Source: Sediminicola sp. YIK13
Lineage (GTDB): Bacteria; Bacteroidota; Bacteroidia; Flavobacteriales; Flavobacteriaceae
Assembly (NCBI RefSeq): GCF_001430825.1
Contig: NZ_CP010535.1
Coordinates: 1,840,501-1,904,500, forward strand
Reading direction: 5' to 3'
Length of the DNA: 64,000 bases
Below the pieces are notes generated by a model. That model was not told where the DNA came from and did no database searches. It was given only the letters and a program-made list of their open reading frames with translations. Of the stretch, positions 50,887 to 61,152 are shown piece after piece. Both the position numbers and the translations under genes were made by a program. The first letter of the stretch is position 1; each line of letters starts with the position of its first letter.

Positions 50887-51093
50887 CAGAAGTAGGTGGC
50901 TGTATAAACTGGTAATAAACCTATAAATGCTGCCGCAATTTATAGGAATAAAAAAAGTGTTGGGCTGTAAATGAATATGGATTTCAACCCACCCGCTTGA
51001 CGAAGATTTCGAACGTGTAAGTTGTGAATTTTTATAGTGGCACTATATCAGAAATCCACGTGGTGTAAACGCTAGCAAAAGTAGAAAAAATCT

Positions 51094-52230
51094 ATGCGAA
51101 TAGCTATTGCCATATTAATTGGAGTACATGGAATTATTCATTTATTCGGATTTTTCAAAGCATTCGGCATATCTGAATTTAATGCAATTTCTCAACCAAT
51201 TTCGAAACCTTATGGAATATTCTGGTTCTTGACATTTTTACTTTTTGCTTTTACCGTATTTTTAATTCTTGCTCATTCAGATTATTGGTTCTTAAGCAGT
51301 TATTTGGCTTTAACTATTTCTCAGGTTTTAATTTTTAACTCCTGGTCTGATTCAAAATTTGGCACTATAGTGAATGTCATTATTCTTATGGCGACAATTA
51401 TTGGGTATTCTAGTTTCAACTTTAAGAATAAAATCAAAGAAGAAAGAAGATCACTATTTGAAAATTCACATGTGTCAATCCATAAAAAGGTTTTAGAAGA
51501 GTCCATTATAGATTTACCACCAATTACTCAGAAATGGCTAATCCATAGTGGAATAATCGGCAAGGAATTGATTACTAACGTATTTTTAGTTCAAGAACTA
51601 CAACTAAAAATGAAACCAGACCAAACAAATTGGAACTGTGGTGCGGCCCAGCAATATTTTACTACGCAACCGCCAGCGTTTAATTGGAACATTAATACTG
51701 AAATGAACCCATTATTAAGTATTGTTGGCCGAGATAAGTTTGAAAACGGTAAAGGTGAAATGATCATTAAGCTTTTGTCACTTATTCCAGTTGCAAATGC
51801 AAAAAATGATAACAAGGTAAACCAAGCAACTTTACAGCGTTATTTGGCGGAAATCGTATGGTTCCCTACCATGTCTCTGAGTCCTTATATAAAATGGGAA
51901 GCTATAGACGAACATTCAGCTAGAGCAACAATGGAATATAAAGGAACTACAGGTTCAGGGGTATTCTATTTTGACAAAATCGGAAATTTTGAAAAATTTG
52001 TGGCAATGCGTTATGAAGATTCTAAAGCAATCAAACCTACTGAATGGACTGTAACTGCAACAAAAACTGAGGAACGGAATGGGATCAAAATTCCTGTCGA
52101 GTGCAAAGCAAGTTGGAAATTGAAGGATGGTGAATGGACTTGGCTAAAATTAAAAATAACGAACATACAATACAACGTGAAGGAAATGCCAGTGGCCGAT
52201 AATGCGCTTCTATCTCAAGTTTCAAAATAG
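51094..52230 (+). CDS. DUF6544-like protein with membrane domain
   Basis: 378 aa. Four membrane helices in residues 1-110 (IAILIGVHGIIHLFGFF, GIFWFLTFLLFAFTVFLIL), then a soluble domain with RYLAEIVWFPTMSLS and HSARATMEYKGTTGSG as in the DUF6544/DUF6920 family. Role unknown. Its end overlaps the first codons of the longer aldo/keto reductase frame; the real start of that gene is 52277. Confidence 0.8.
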   Translation: MRIAIAILIGVHGIIHLFGFFKAFGISEFNAISQPISKPYGIFWFLTFLLFAFTVFLILAHSDYWFLSSYLALTISQVLIFNSWSDSKFGTIVNVIILMATIIGYSSFNFKNKIKEERRSLFENSHVSIHKKVLEESIIDLPPITQKWLIHSGIIGKELITNVFLVQELQLKMKPDQTNWNCGAAQQYFTTQPPAFNWNINTEMNPLLSIVGRDKFENGKGEMIIKLLSLIPVANAKNDNKVNQATLQRYLAEIVWFPTMSLSPYIKWEAIDEHSARATMEYKGTTGSGVFYFDKIGNFEKFVAMRYEDSKAIKPTEWTVTATKTEERNGIKIPVECKASWKLKDGEWTWLKLKITNIQYNVKEMPVADNALLSQVSK

Positions 52231-52276
52231 TGTCATAAAAGAACAAGAACTAGTGGCCCAAAAATTAAAAACGATT

Positions 52277-53119
52277 ATGGAAAAATATTTTAAACTGAAC
52301 AATAATGTCAAAATCCCATCCATAGGTTTTGGGACCTGGCAAACACCCGAGGGGGAAACTGCAATAAATTCCATAAAAATTGCAGTACAAACGGGTTATA
52401 GACATATAGATGCTGCTGCCATTTATGGGAATGAAAAAAGTATTGGTGTTAGTATAAAAGAATGTGGTCTTGAACGAAAAGAGCTTTTTGTAACAAGCAA
52501 AGTATGGAACACTGAACGTGGGTATGAAACCACCTTGAAGGCTTTTGAAAAGACACTAAAAGATTTGCAGTTAGACTATCTTGATCTTTATCTTATCCAT
52601 TGGCCTGCCTCTGCCCATCAATTCAACAATTGGCGAGAGATTAATGCAGATACTTGGAAAGCCATGGAAAAACTTTACACCGAAGGAAAGATCCGGGCCC
52701 TTGGCCTCAGCAATTTTATGGAACATCATCTTGAGGCTTTACTGGACAATGCAAATATTAAACCTTCGGTCAATCAGATAGAATATCATCCGGGATGTAT
52801 GCAAGATGCTTGTGTGAACTACTGCAACGAAAATAACATCCTGGTAGAAGGGTGGAGCCCCCTTGGAAGAGGTAAGGTATTGGAGCATAAAATGTTGAAA
52901 GAAATTGCTTTTAAATATAATAAATCCGTGGCTCAGGTGTGTATTCGTTGGGCACTGCAAAACAAGGTGCTCCCGTTGCCAAAATCTACCACCCCTCATC
53001 GCATAAAGGAAAACTTTGATGTTTTTGATTTTGAAATTTCAGCATCCAATATGAAAGCCATCAATCAATTGGACAATTTTGGAAGTTCTGGGTTACATCC
53101 AGACACCATTGATTTTTAA
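52277..53119 (+). CDS. Aldo/keto reductase
   Basis: 280 aa from the ATG at 52277 (MEKYFKLNNNVKIPSIGFGTW). Catalytic tetrad: Asp in RHIDAAAIYGNE with the Tyr, Lys in VTSKVWN, His in YLIHWP. NADPH-binding part LPKSTTPHRIKENFDVF at the end. Cytosolic reductase of aldehydes or ketones. The frame upstream (from 52202) lacks the family signature and overlaps the previous gene. Confidence 0.92.
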   Translation: MEKYFKLNNNVKIPSIGFGTWQTPEGETAINSIKIAVQTGYRHIDAAAIYGNEKSIGVSIKECGLERKELFVTSKVWNTERGYETTLKAFEKTLKDLQLDYLDLYLIHWPASAHQFNNWREINADTWKAMEKLYTEGKIRALGLSNFMEHHLEALLDNANIKPSVNQIEYHPGCMQDACVNYCNENNILVEGWSPLGRGKVLEHKMLKEIAFKYNKSVAQVCIRWALQNKVLPLPKSTTPHRIKENFDVFDFEISASNMKAINQLDNFGSSGLHPDTIDF

Positions 53120-53248
53120 CATTTTATCTTTCGACCAAAAAAACTGTTAGCAGGCTTTCATGGAGAACATTTATGTCCCACTTTTTCTTCATACCCAATA
53201 ACGTTTACCTCCCTGCAAGTTTTTTGCAGCAATAGGGTTACCTCTATA

Positions 53249-54148
53249 TCAAAGGGATTTTGCACTAAATGTATCTCCTTGTGAAATATCCCCGGTATCA
53301 AACCCCTTCTTAAACCATCTAATCCGTTGTTCTGAGGTACCGTGGGTAAATGAATCGGGGACCACCTTTCCGGTCGATTGACGCTGTAACCGATCATCAC
53401 CAATAGCATTGGCAGCGTTAAGTGCCTCTTCTAAATCACCACTCTCCATCATTTGTGTCATACGTTGCGAATGATTTGCCCATACCCCGGCATAGAAGTC
53501 GGCCTGTAATTCCAATCGCACCGAAATCTTATTAAATTCAGTTTCGCTTAATTGCCCCCTCAAGCGATTCACCTTATCCATTGTACCCATTAATTTTTGG
53601 ACATGATGCCCAACCTCGTGGGCTATGACATAGGCCTGTGCAAAATCACCCGGAGCATTCATTTGACGTTCCATATCCTGAAAAAAACTAAGATCCAGAT
53701 ATAACTTTTGATCCCCAGGACAATAGAAAGGACCCGTAGCACTTGATGCAGAACCGCAGGCAGATGAGACGTAACCAGTAAATAACACCAAGGTCGGCTC
53801 TTTGTAACCCTCTAAAATTTTATTCCACACATCTTCAGTGCTGGCTAAAATAGTGGCGCTGAATTCGGCCTGCATATTTTCCTCTTCAGTGCCTTGGTAG
53901 GATTCTGTAGACACTGCCTGCGTATCACCCCCGAGAAAGAGATTTCCTAGAAAATTTAAGGGATTATTACCCGTAATAAAGGAAAATACCAATAACACCC
54001 CGACTATAATTAAACCGGTTTTAGAAAAAAGAAGCTTAATCAATGGACCCAATAACGTAGGATTAAATCCACCTATGCCCCTACTGGAACCGGACTGACC
54101 TCTTTTATCTTGCACATTTGAACTTTGACGCCTACCTCTCCATTTCAT
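53249..54148 (-). CDS. Neutral zinc metallopeptidase, YpfJ family
   Basis: 299 aa. N-terminal polar tail, one membrane helix (about 37-60), then the YpfJ/KPN_02809 domain with YVIAHEVGHHVQ (HExxH), GCVSSACGSASSATGPFYCPG (written in part: ACGSASSATGPFYCPG) and LELQADFYAGVWANHS. Outside the inner membrane. Function unproven. Confidence 0.92.
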   Translation of the reverse strand: MKWRGRRQSSNVQDKRGQSGSSRGIGGFNPTLLGPLIKLLFSKTGLIIVGVLLVFSFITGNNPLNFLGNLFLGGDTQAVSTESYQGTEEENMQAEFSATILASTEDVWNKILEGYKEPTLVLFTGYVSSACGSASSATGPFYCPGDQKLYLDLSFFQDMERQMNAPGDFAQAYVIAHEVGHHVQKLMGTMDKVNRLRGQLSETEFNKISVRLELQADFYAGVWANHSQRMTQMMESGDLEEALNAANAIGDDRLQRQSTGKVVPDSFTHGTSEQRIRWFKKGFDTGDISQGDTFSAKSL

Positions 54149-54705
54149 ACTTAATATTTTTGCTGTTAATTATTATAAAATTGTAAGACATTTTATCCAT
54201 TGGCTAAACTTTCTATAACCTAATAAATCGCCAGTTGCCAATTAGTGCTCTAACTCCTGTGTCTAAAGATGAACCTGCTACTTCTCCAAGGTGAACGAGT
54301 ATTCCTTTATAAAATCAAATGTACACTTCACTCAAAATCCAAACGTATATCTTACGATTCGAAAGTATCCTAATATTTTGTTTTGAAGCGTATTAAAAAT
54401 ACAAAATTAATAATGTGATAGTTGCTCAAATGATAATATAACTAATCCCATAAATAATAAGATAAGTGGTTAAGAGCTTTAGTAGGTTTCTGTAATTTAA
54501 TTATCCCTGATTAGTTGTGAATTTAAGTATTAGAAACAAGGCCTTCATTTTGGCTTTCACCAAGCATTTATTAGCGAATATAAATAATTTTTTTACGATA
54601 GAACTGCTTGCGACAACGGTTATCACAAAGCAACAAAACCTCTTGAAACATTCTTCAAATACATCTAATAATTGTAAATTGGCGGCCTGTCTTAAAGTGA
54701 CCCTA
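54149..54705. other. Intergenic/leader region
   Basis: 557 nt between divergent genes. An in-frame GTG at 54517 would extend the PLP protein by 63 residues of low-complexity unlike-protein composition, which I reject. No repeats or RNA genes seen. Confidence 0.5.
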
Positions 54706-56577
54706 ATGGAAGAGCATAAAATGTTGGATTATATTAAAGAGGTATTAAATAATATGCCACAGGGCTGGGTGGGTCTTACCACACATCGATTGGATATTTA
54801 TAATGAAAAACTGGCTAAAACCCAGTTCTTAGATCAGTTCCAAAACTTATATAACAGCAATAATGCTGATACCTCAGCCCTCAATGAATTACCTACCGCA
54901 TACGACTATATTAGGTTAGGCCATCCCCTATCCTGTATCTTGGAATGGGCCATTGCAAAACTAAATGCCCGTAACCTTGAAAGTGTCATCAGTTTTTCCT
55001 CAAAGACGGCCCCGATTCTAGCTGTTTTAAGAAAGAATTTGCTAGAAAAAAAGAACACCCAAATTCTTTATAAAGGAGCACTGCCCGATTTTTTTGATGC
55101 TGAGATCCTGCAGGGCGTTTATGGATATAAATTTGATTTAACAAAGGTGGACAGCCTATCAGAAACTTCCAAATTCAACGATAGTACCATTTTCATTTCT
55201 CAACAAGAGGATTTTTCTACTGTTGATCTTACCCTACCGAAGGCTAAAGAGATCGACTTTTTTATTACCATGTATGCGAACTTGGGGAGTGTTTTGATAG
55301 CCAACGGAGTACAGAATGAGGATTATATCTCTGAAATTCAACATGTGAGAAGACGGGAGACCATTGCAATGACCCCCACCAACTGTCTTACGGCCTTAGA
55401 GTCGCTCATAGATAAATCATCTTTTGTAACCCAGAAAAATATTCCCGAAATCCAACAGGAGAAATCAAACAAAAAAAGGGTACTAGACTCCATCAAGGAG
55501 ATCACAGGGACCACCGCAACACCCATGATAGCTTCCAGTGGATTATCCATGCAGTATGCGATAATGATGGGGCTCATACACCGTGCCCTCGAAAACCATA
55601 AAGGAAAGGCCATTAAATTCATTGTTCCTCCTAATTGCTATGGTGGCACAAATGACCAGGCAAGACGGGTTGCCGCTTGCATTGACAATGCGGAAGTAGT
55701 AGATTTACCTGTGGATGGTGACAACGATATGGTTCAAAGCCTTGACACCATTTTAGATAAAATTGCAAACGAAGATGCCATCCCTTATATCATAGCTGAA
55801 ATTCCAACAAACCCTAGAGTTGAAGTTCCCGATCTTAAAGAATTAAAATCCGTTTTAAGTGCGGCCCGTAAAACAGCTAAGGGTGCAGTAGCTATAGATC
55901 CCGTTTTTATTTTAGATCAAACCTTCTGTCCCAATGTGCACTTTTTAGGGGAAGGCGAAATACTCTCCACAGTGAGAGCAATTTCGTATGCCAGTGGCTC
56001 CAAATTTCCCAGCGGCGGAAAATGCACAGCTGGCTATGGTGTGGTAAATAAAAAAGCGGAAGCCTTGATGGGCAAGATAGACATGCATCTGAGACTTTGT
56101 GATAACGAGGCCACAGAGCATCAAATCGAAATTCTGTCAAAACAACTGCCATCCATGAATCAGCGGATTGAGGATGCCTATAAGAATACCCGAGAATTTG
56201 TCACCTACATCAAGGAAACACTACCAGAGGCGAAAATCAATTTTGTTTCAGAAGAATTGGCACAACAAGGCTTTACTCCTTCTGTGTTTTCATTGGATCT
56301 TCCCACCAAAGGAACTACCGATGAAGAAAGGGAAGCTTATAAGAGGGCATTGAATTTGAAGTTGATCAATTTAATGATCACTGAAATTCCACATGAAAGC
56401 AAATATTGTGTGAGTTATGGGCAGTTACATGGATGTTACTGGACGATCCCCGCTACATCAACCCAGGGAACTACCAAGGAAGGCGACAAGGATTACATTG
56501 CCCGTGTGTCACTATCTCCCGATATGGATGTAGAACGCCATAAAAAGGTATTTTTAGATTTTGTTGAAAATATTTGA
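54706..56577 (+). CDS. Large Cys/Met-metabolism-type PLP enzyme
   Basis: 623 aa from the ATG at 54706 (MEEHKMLDYIKEVLN); the Met at 54721 is also possible. The second half is a Cys/Met-metabolism PLP domain (cystathionine gamma-synthase-like): MIASSGLSMQYAIMMGLIHRA, PPNCYGGTNDQARR, AIDPVFILDQ, and the PLP Lys in ASGSKFPSGGK. The N-terminal 230 residues are a second, less clear alpha/beta part (YDYIRLGHPLSCILEWA). Longer than usual family members (400 aa); this two-part form is seen in other Bacteroidota. Reaction not certain. Confidence 0.85.
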   Translation: MEEHKMLDYIKEVLNNMPQGWVGLTTHRLDIYNEKLAKTQFLDQFQNLYNSNNADTSALNELPTAYDYIRLGHPLSCILEWAIAKLNARNLESVISFSSKTAPILAVLRKNLLEKKNTQILYKGALPDFFDAEILQGVYGYKFDLTKVDSLSETSKFNDSTIFISQQEDFSTVDLTLPKAKEIDFFITMYANLGSVLIANGVQNEDYISEIQHVRRRETIAMTPTNCLTALESLIDKSSFVTQKNIPEIQQEKSNKKRVLDSIKEITGTTATPMIASSGLSMQYAIMMGLIHRALENHKGKAIKFIVPPNCYGGTNDQARRVAACIDNAEVVDLPVDGDNDMVQSLDTILDKIANEDAIPYIIAEIPTNPRVEVPDLKELKSVLSAARKTAKGAVAIDPVFILDQTFCPNVHFLGEGEILSTVRAISYASGSKFPSGGKCTAGYGVVNKKAEALMGKIDMHLRLCDNEATEHQIEILSKQLPSMNQRIEDAYKNTREFVTYIKETLPEAKINFVSEELAQQGFTPSVFSLDLPTKGTTDEEREAYKRALNLKLINLMITEIPHESKYCVSYGQLHGCYWTIPATSTQGTTKEGDKDYIARVSLSPDMDVERHKKVFLDFVENI

Positions 56578-56670
56578 GCTCATAAATCAATTATGAGCTG
56601 TTAGTTTTATAGCTGCCAAACGGTTCAGAGGTATCATGAAAATCAAATGAACATATTCATTTAAGAGATA

Positions 56671-56702
56671 AAAAAATGTCGCCCACTTTCTGTAGGCGAC
56701 AT
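56671..56702 (-). terminator. Intrinsic terminator after the outer-membrane barrel gene
   Basis: Arms ATGTCGCC (56676-56683) and GGCGACAT (56695-56702), 11-nt loop, minus-strand T-run (56676-56671). 50 nt behind the stop of the gene ending at 56752. Confidence 0.82.
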
Positions 56703-56751
56703 TACTAAAGTATAGCAAATGGTACACTTAAATTTCGAGTATGGGTATTGC

Positions 56752-57336
56752 TTAGGATTTATGTTTGAACAAATAAAAGACTCCAATTTGAAAACCTCTG
56801 TTGTAGTTTTTTGAAGAACTATCCTCATTGATATTGCTAAGTCCCAGGTTATAACGAGCGTCTACTCCGAAACCTGATGGAGGGTGCACGTAACTGGCTC
56901 CTATACTTAGTCCAAAATCAATGGTCTTGAAAGAATCATCCAGATCTACGGTAATGCCATCGGCCTTGGCTTTAGCACTGGTTAAAAAACCAACTTGTGG
57001 TCCGGCTTGGATTCTGAATCCATTATCGTACATGTACTGGAAAAGAACCGGCACATTGATATAATCCAAAGATATTTTCACGTCCCCGTTACCTTCGCTG
57101 GCTTTTGCTCCTTGTGTAGAATACACAATTTCTGGCTGTAGACCAAATCTTTCGGATAAGTGGATATGCCCCAAAAGTCCAATATTGTATCCCAATTTAC
57201 TGTCAATATCCTCGGTATCATCGCCGCCAATTGTGTAGGAGTTTAATCCCCCTTTAATTCCAATATTTACTTCTTGTGCTAAAACAGAATTGCTGATTGC
57301 CACTAATACTACTAAAATTGTAAAATATTTTTTCAT
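56752..57336 (-). CDS. PorT-like outer membrane beta-barrel protein
   Basis: 194 aa, signal peptide (VAISNSVLAQ), then amphipathic strands with the OMP_b-brl_2 start VNIGIKGGLNSYTIGG, GLQPEIVYSTQGAK, FQYMYDNGFRIQAGPQVGFLTS, FQIGVFYLFKHKS. An eight-strand barrel of the outer membrane. No known ligand. Single gene with its terminator. Confidence 0.9.
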   Translation of the reverse strand: MKKYFTILVVLVAISNSVLAQEVNIGIKGGLNSYTIGGDDTEDIDSKLGYNIGLLGHIHLSERFGLQPEIVYSTQGAKASEGNGDVKISLDYINVPVLFQYMYDNGFRIQAGPQVGFLTSAKAKADGITVDLDDSFKTIDFGLSIGASYVHPPSGFGVDARYNLGLSNINEDSSSKNYNRGFQIGVFYLFKHKS

Positions 57337-57510
57337 AGGTCAAAAGTTTAAATTGATATTTAGATTGATAATTATTAGACGGCGAATGTACAATTAGGTC
57401 CATTTTGATATTAGCCTTAACAATAAATTTTTAACTCAAATGAATAAACTTGAAATACCTCTTAAACGTCCGAACAACATGTTCTTGAAACTATAGGATT
57501 TCCTATAAAG

Positions 57511-57539
57511 AAAAAGTCCTGGGAAGATCAGGACTTTTT
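57511..57539. terminator. Terminator after the 182-aa secreted protein
   Basis: Arms AAAAAGTCCT (57511-57520) and AGGACTTTTT (57530-57539), 9-nt loop, T-run on both sides. Serves the minus-strand gene ending at 57560. Confidence 0.85.
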
Positions 57540-57559
57540 AACTTTGAGACTAGATTGAT

Positions 57560-58108
57560 CTAGTTTTTCTGGTACACCTTCACCTCAACCTGGTGAGTGT
57601 CTTTGTTGTAATATTCTACAACGAAATCCCCTTTGACATTGAAATGTCCAATCCCGAAATGTTCTTCCCCTTCTACAATATAATACCCATGGTTACTTGA
57701 TGCCCAAGATTTTCCAATTTCTACAGATGCATCATCTTCTGGGTTATAATTCATACCAAAACCCTTTTCATTGGGAGAGAAAGCATACGTACCGCCATTA
57801 GAAACAAAATAAGTTTCTGTCGTCAACATATTATAGCCCGTACTGTCATCATTATCAACGAAAACCTCTTTTTCTACTTTGGTAGTCGCCTTAACGCGAC
57901 TTTGATCAATTTTGTTCTTGTCATTATCATCTAACTCAATGTTAGCTGTTTCTTTGGTCACTACTTTGACACTTTTCTTGGAAACCTTGTCTCCATTGTT
58001 CATTTTGACAGTTTTAACCTCTGTCTCCTTTTTAACTTCCGTAGGTTTCTCTTGTGCAATTAGAGTTCCCGATAATATGAGCACTGCAATAAATAATAAA
58101 TTTTTCAT
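57560..58108 (-). CDS. Secreted protein of unknown function
   Basis: 182 aa from the ATG at 58108, which starts a signal peptide (MKNLLFIAVLILSGTLIAQ). An upstream in-frame Met at 58159 would hide it. The N-terminal mature half is rich in Lys, Glu, Thr and Asp (low complexity); the C-terminal half has Tyr- and Gly-rich stretches (HGYYIVEGEEHFGIGHFNV). No family known to me. Probably periplasmic or outer surface. Confidence 0.7.
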   Translation of the reverse strand: MKNLLFIAVLILSGTLIAQEKPTEVKKETEVKTVKMNNGDKVSKKSVKVVTKETANIELDDNDKNKIDQSRVKATTKVEKEVFVDNDDSTGYNMLTTETYFVSNGGTYAFSPNEKGFGMNYNPEDDASVEIGKSWASSNHGYYIVEGEEHFGIGHFNVKGDFVVEYYNKDTHQVEVKVYQKN

Positions 58109-58382
58109 TTGTTTAATTTTTAAAATTATAAAGGTTGTTTTATAGATACCACTAAACAAAGTTGAACATATAAACCAGCTATTCTGTTACATATTTTTCA
58201 CAAAGAGTTGTATAATTCACATATATTTTTCTCAAAACCAGGGGATTGCAGTTGCTTAGATTGGCTGAAGGCTTCGATACCTGGAATAAATCTTTGCGAA
58301 GGCTCTAAATAACCCTTTTATTACACTACATTCCGAAAAAGGAGCATTTTTATCAATAACACCTTAAATATTATAAACTATA

Positions 58383-58808
58383 ATGAATAAGAATGGAGCA
58401 ATAATTATAATTGAAGATGACGCTGATGACCAAGAGTTTTTTAGTGAAGTATTTAAAGAACTTAATTATAAAAATGAAATTATTTTTTTTAATGACGGAC
58501 AAGAAGCGCTTGATTATTTGATCGGCAATTCCATAGAGCCCTTCATCGTTATTTCTGACATCAATATGCCAAAACTCAATGGCCTCGAGTTAAGAAAGCA
58601 AATTCATGAAAACGAGAGTCTACGTTTAAAAACTATACCTTACTTATTTTTTACAACAAGTGCTGCACAAGAAGCTGTAATTGAAGCTTATTCGAAATCT
58701 ATTCAGGGTTTTTTTGTCAAACCTTCTAGTTTTGAAGGTTTAAAAAGTACTATGAAGACCATAGTTGAATATTGGCAAAAGTGCGAATCTCCAAACTTTG
58801 TTGAGTAA
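58383..58808 (+). CDS. Single-domain response regulator
   Basis: 141 aa, receiver only. Acid pocket IEDDADD, phospho-acceptor Asp59 in ISDINMPKLNG, and TTSAAQEA with the Lys in FFVKPSS. Type is that of Rcp-like receivers common with phytochromes or hybrid kinases. No kinase nearby. Monocistronic. Confidence 0.9.
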   Translation: MNKNGAIIIIEDDADDQEFFSEVFKELNYKNEIIFFNDGQEALDYLIGNSIEPFIVISDINMPKLNGLELRKQIHENESLRLKTIPYLFFTTSAAQEAVIEAYSKSIQGFFVKPSSFEGLKSTMKTIVEYWQKCESPNFVE

Positions 58809-59080
58809 TTGAATACTACAACAGATAATGTATTCCTAAAACTACGTTCAATACTCCTCCAGTTCCAAGGAGCGAATATTTGTACTAAGGGGTACGCTAG
58901 AATCCGTAATCATTTATTAACCTTAGAAGAATTAGTGTACCGTAATAGTTAATAATTTTTATGAGGGAAAGGTAATTTCTACAAACGAGGATGTGTATTT
59001 AAAACCACTTCTAATATTGGGAATTGTAACATTTTGGAAAAATTGTTGACTAACAAAAACCACCTGACCAAACTACCCTC

Positions 59081-59788
59081 ATGAATTTAGATACTGAGCC
59101 TGCTGTCCCTATTTCATCGAATTACAAAGGATTTCTCATCGACATCATAATTTATGTATCGGTCATGTTTTTGATTAGAGAAATTTACATCCCAAAAATT
59201 GGTTTTATCGCGAATGGACTTTTTTGGTCACTTTCAACTTTAATTATTGCCAGTTGGAGAATGAAGGCAAGGGGTGTTACATGGAAAGATTTAGGACTCA
59301 AGACCCCTAGAAATCTATGGAAAACAGTTGCTATATCTTTAGGTATTTTCGTCTCTATAATGCTCTCAATAATACTCTTTGAGATTTTTAAAGACAATAT
59401 CCCCTTCCCAATTTCACCCGATACTTCTGTTGAAAGTGCTGTCTCCAAGTTTGGAGACCTAAAAGGAAATTGGGGTCAGTTTCTTTTGATCATGCCCTTC
59501 ATTTGGCTAGAATCTATGCTAGAAGAATTACTGGATAGAGGTTTTTTAATGAATTGGATTGAAAAGCTATTCTCAATGACTTCCCTCGCCACGGTCATAG
59601 CTGTAGTAGTACAAGCTCTCATTTTTGGATTCAGACACTCCAATGATTTTTCAGAAAGATCAATTACGGTTGGACTTATCGGCTTAATTATGGGAATAGC
59701 TTACGTGAAATTTGGAAGAAATTTATGGCCCTTAATTATTGCCCATTGCATATTGAATAGCATATCCATGGTAGAGCGGGTAATATGA
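59081..59788 (+). CDS. CPBP family intramembrane metalloprotease
   Basis: 235 aa, about six to eight membrane helices. The motifs are LEELLDRGFL (EExxxR), FGFRHS (FxxxH) and AHCILNS (the HxxxN/B-type), as in CAAX prenyl protease/bacteriocin-processing relatives. Function and substrate unknown. Confidence 0.88.
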   Translation: MNLDTEPAVPISSNYKGFLIDIIIYVSVMFLIREIYIPKIGFIANGLFWSLSTLIIASWRMKARGVTWKDLGLKTPRNLWKTVAISLGIFVSIMLSIILFEIFKDNIPFPISPDTSVESAVSKFGDLKGNWGQFLLIMPFIWLESMLEELLDRGFLMNWIEKLFSMTSLATVIAVVVQALIFGFRHSNDFSERSITVGLIGLIMGIAYVKFGRNLWPLIIAHCILNSISMVERVI

Positions 59789-60088
59789 GCTTCAATATGT
59801 ACTTAGGATATTGATATGAATCTGAGGATTTATATTTTCCACAAATTCTACTAGATTACCTGTTTGCGCGAGCGTAAGAATACCTTCCCCAAAATAACTG
59901 GAAAACTTTTTATATCCTCTCTGTTAAAACTTTCAGGAATGGACTCTGCTGCCTATTTTTCAATACCACAATTAAATTAGTCGTGACCGATATACTTCTA
60001 ATCAGTAGTTCTAACAAATCCTTACCTTTAAAATTAATGTACCAGCATAATCATATGTTTTTGTAATGGTTTGTAAAGAAAAAAAAAC
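59789..60088. other. Intergenic region, nothing defined
   Basis: 300 nt. It contains TTTGCGCGAGCGTAAG (59871-59886), a fragment that resembles part of the REP but lacks the hairpin; I see no gene. Confidence 0.5.
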
Positions 60089-60556
60089 ATGAAGCACTTA
60101 AAGCACGACATCCTCCTCATGGCGCTCATCCTTTTATCTTCCTTTAATTTAGTTGCCCAAAACTATTCTGGGGAACAGAAAGACATTGATGCCATTTTGA
60201 AGAACATTGAAAATTTCTCCCAATACTACATGAATGCCGATTACCAAATGTTGGCAGCATGTTATTCATTAGATGGAAAAATATTCCCAAATAATGCACA
60301 AATCATAGAGGGAAGAGATGCTATTGAAAAAAGATGGACACTCCCACAAGGTGTGGAAATTTTAAAGCACCAAGTGACCCCCATAGAAATCAAGGTGATC
60401 AACGAGTATGCCTATGACTATGGCATTTATGAAGGTGAGACGCTACGGGCAAATGGGAATACAATCACTTGGAAAGGAAAATACGTGATTGTTTGGAAAA
60501 AAGTTGATGGAGAATGGAAAATTTATTTAGATATCTGGAACGATATTAAAGCCTGA
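60089..60556 (+). CDS. Exported SnoaL/DUF4440-like protein
   Basis: 155 aa, signal peptide (LSSFNLVAQ). NTF2-like fold: AILKNIENFSQYYMNADYQMLAAC, GRDAIEKRWT, GKYVIVWKKVDGEWKIYLDIW (the closing motif of DUF4440). Periplasmic or secreted. Could be a ligand-binding or enzyme domain; unknown. Confidence 0.88.
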   Translation: MKHLKHDILLMALILLSSFNLVAQNYSGEQKDIDAILKNIENFSQYYMNADYQMLAACYSLDGKIFPNNAQIIEGRDAIEKRWTLPQGVEILKHQVTPIEIKVINEYAYDYGIYEGETLRANGNTITWKGKYVIVWKKVDGEWKIYLDIWNDIKA

Positions 60557-60672
60557 GACTACAGAACTTCTCCCAAAGTAAAACAAAATTTAACGGTGAG
60601 CTTCAATCCCCTACATTGGAAAACCTTACCTTTAAATATCTTTAAAAAGCAAAATCAGGACCTAAACATATC

Positions 60673-61122
60673 ATGATTAAACAAGCCCGTGAAATCCCTA
60701 TTATCGTAGAACAAGAATACAATGTGCCCGTATCGGTACTTTGGGTTGCCATTACCAATTTGGATCATATGAAAGGCTGGTTTTTTGATAACATCCCCGC
60801 CTTTGAGCCAGAAGTCGGATTTCAAACCAGTTTTCCAGTGCATTTGGACGAACGCACTTTTACCCATCAGTGGTCTATTATAAAGGTAGTGCACCTTAAA
60901 AAAATCACATACCATTGGAGCTACTCAGAATATGAGGGGGAAGGTTTGGTGACCTTTGAACTATTCGACGACGGGAACAAGAGCAGCCTCCGTCTTACCA
61001 ACGTGGGATTGGAAACATTCCCAGACGATATCCCTGAATTTTCTAGGGAAAGCGCCGAAAATGGGTGGGATTATTTCATCAAACAAAACCTTAAAAAGTA
61101 CCTTGAAACCAGTTTGCCTTAG
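60673..61122 (+). CDS. SRPBCC (AHSA1-like) domain protein
   Basis: 149 aa, START-like fold: VPVSVLWVAITNLDHMKGWFFD, HQWSIIKVVHLKKITYHWSY, LRLTNVGLETFPDDIPEFSRESAENGW (in part: NVGLETFPDD). Cytosolic, hydrophobic-ligand or chaperone-like role; no partner. Directly upstream of the YdeI-like gene (30-nt gap). Confidence 0.88.
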   Translation: MIKQAREIPIIVEQEYNVPVSVLWVAITNLDHMKGWFFDNIPAFEPEVGFQTSFPVHLDERTFTHQWSIIKVVHLKKITYHWSYSEYEGEGLVTFELFDDGNKSSLRLTNVGLETFPDDIPEFSRESAENGWDYFIKQNLKKYLETSLP

Positions 61123-61152
61123 CTTAAACAAACAACCTTTAAATCCCCTGTA

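Noticed and set aside
54517-54705. GTG-started N-terminal extension of the PLP enzyme
   Set aside because: 63 residues of low similarity to protein; ATG 54706 is better.
59871-59886. Solo REP candidate (GCGCGAGCGTAAG)
   Set aside because: Only part of the stem matches and no hairpin partner is present.
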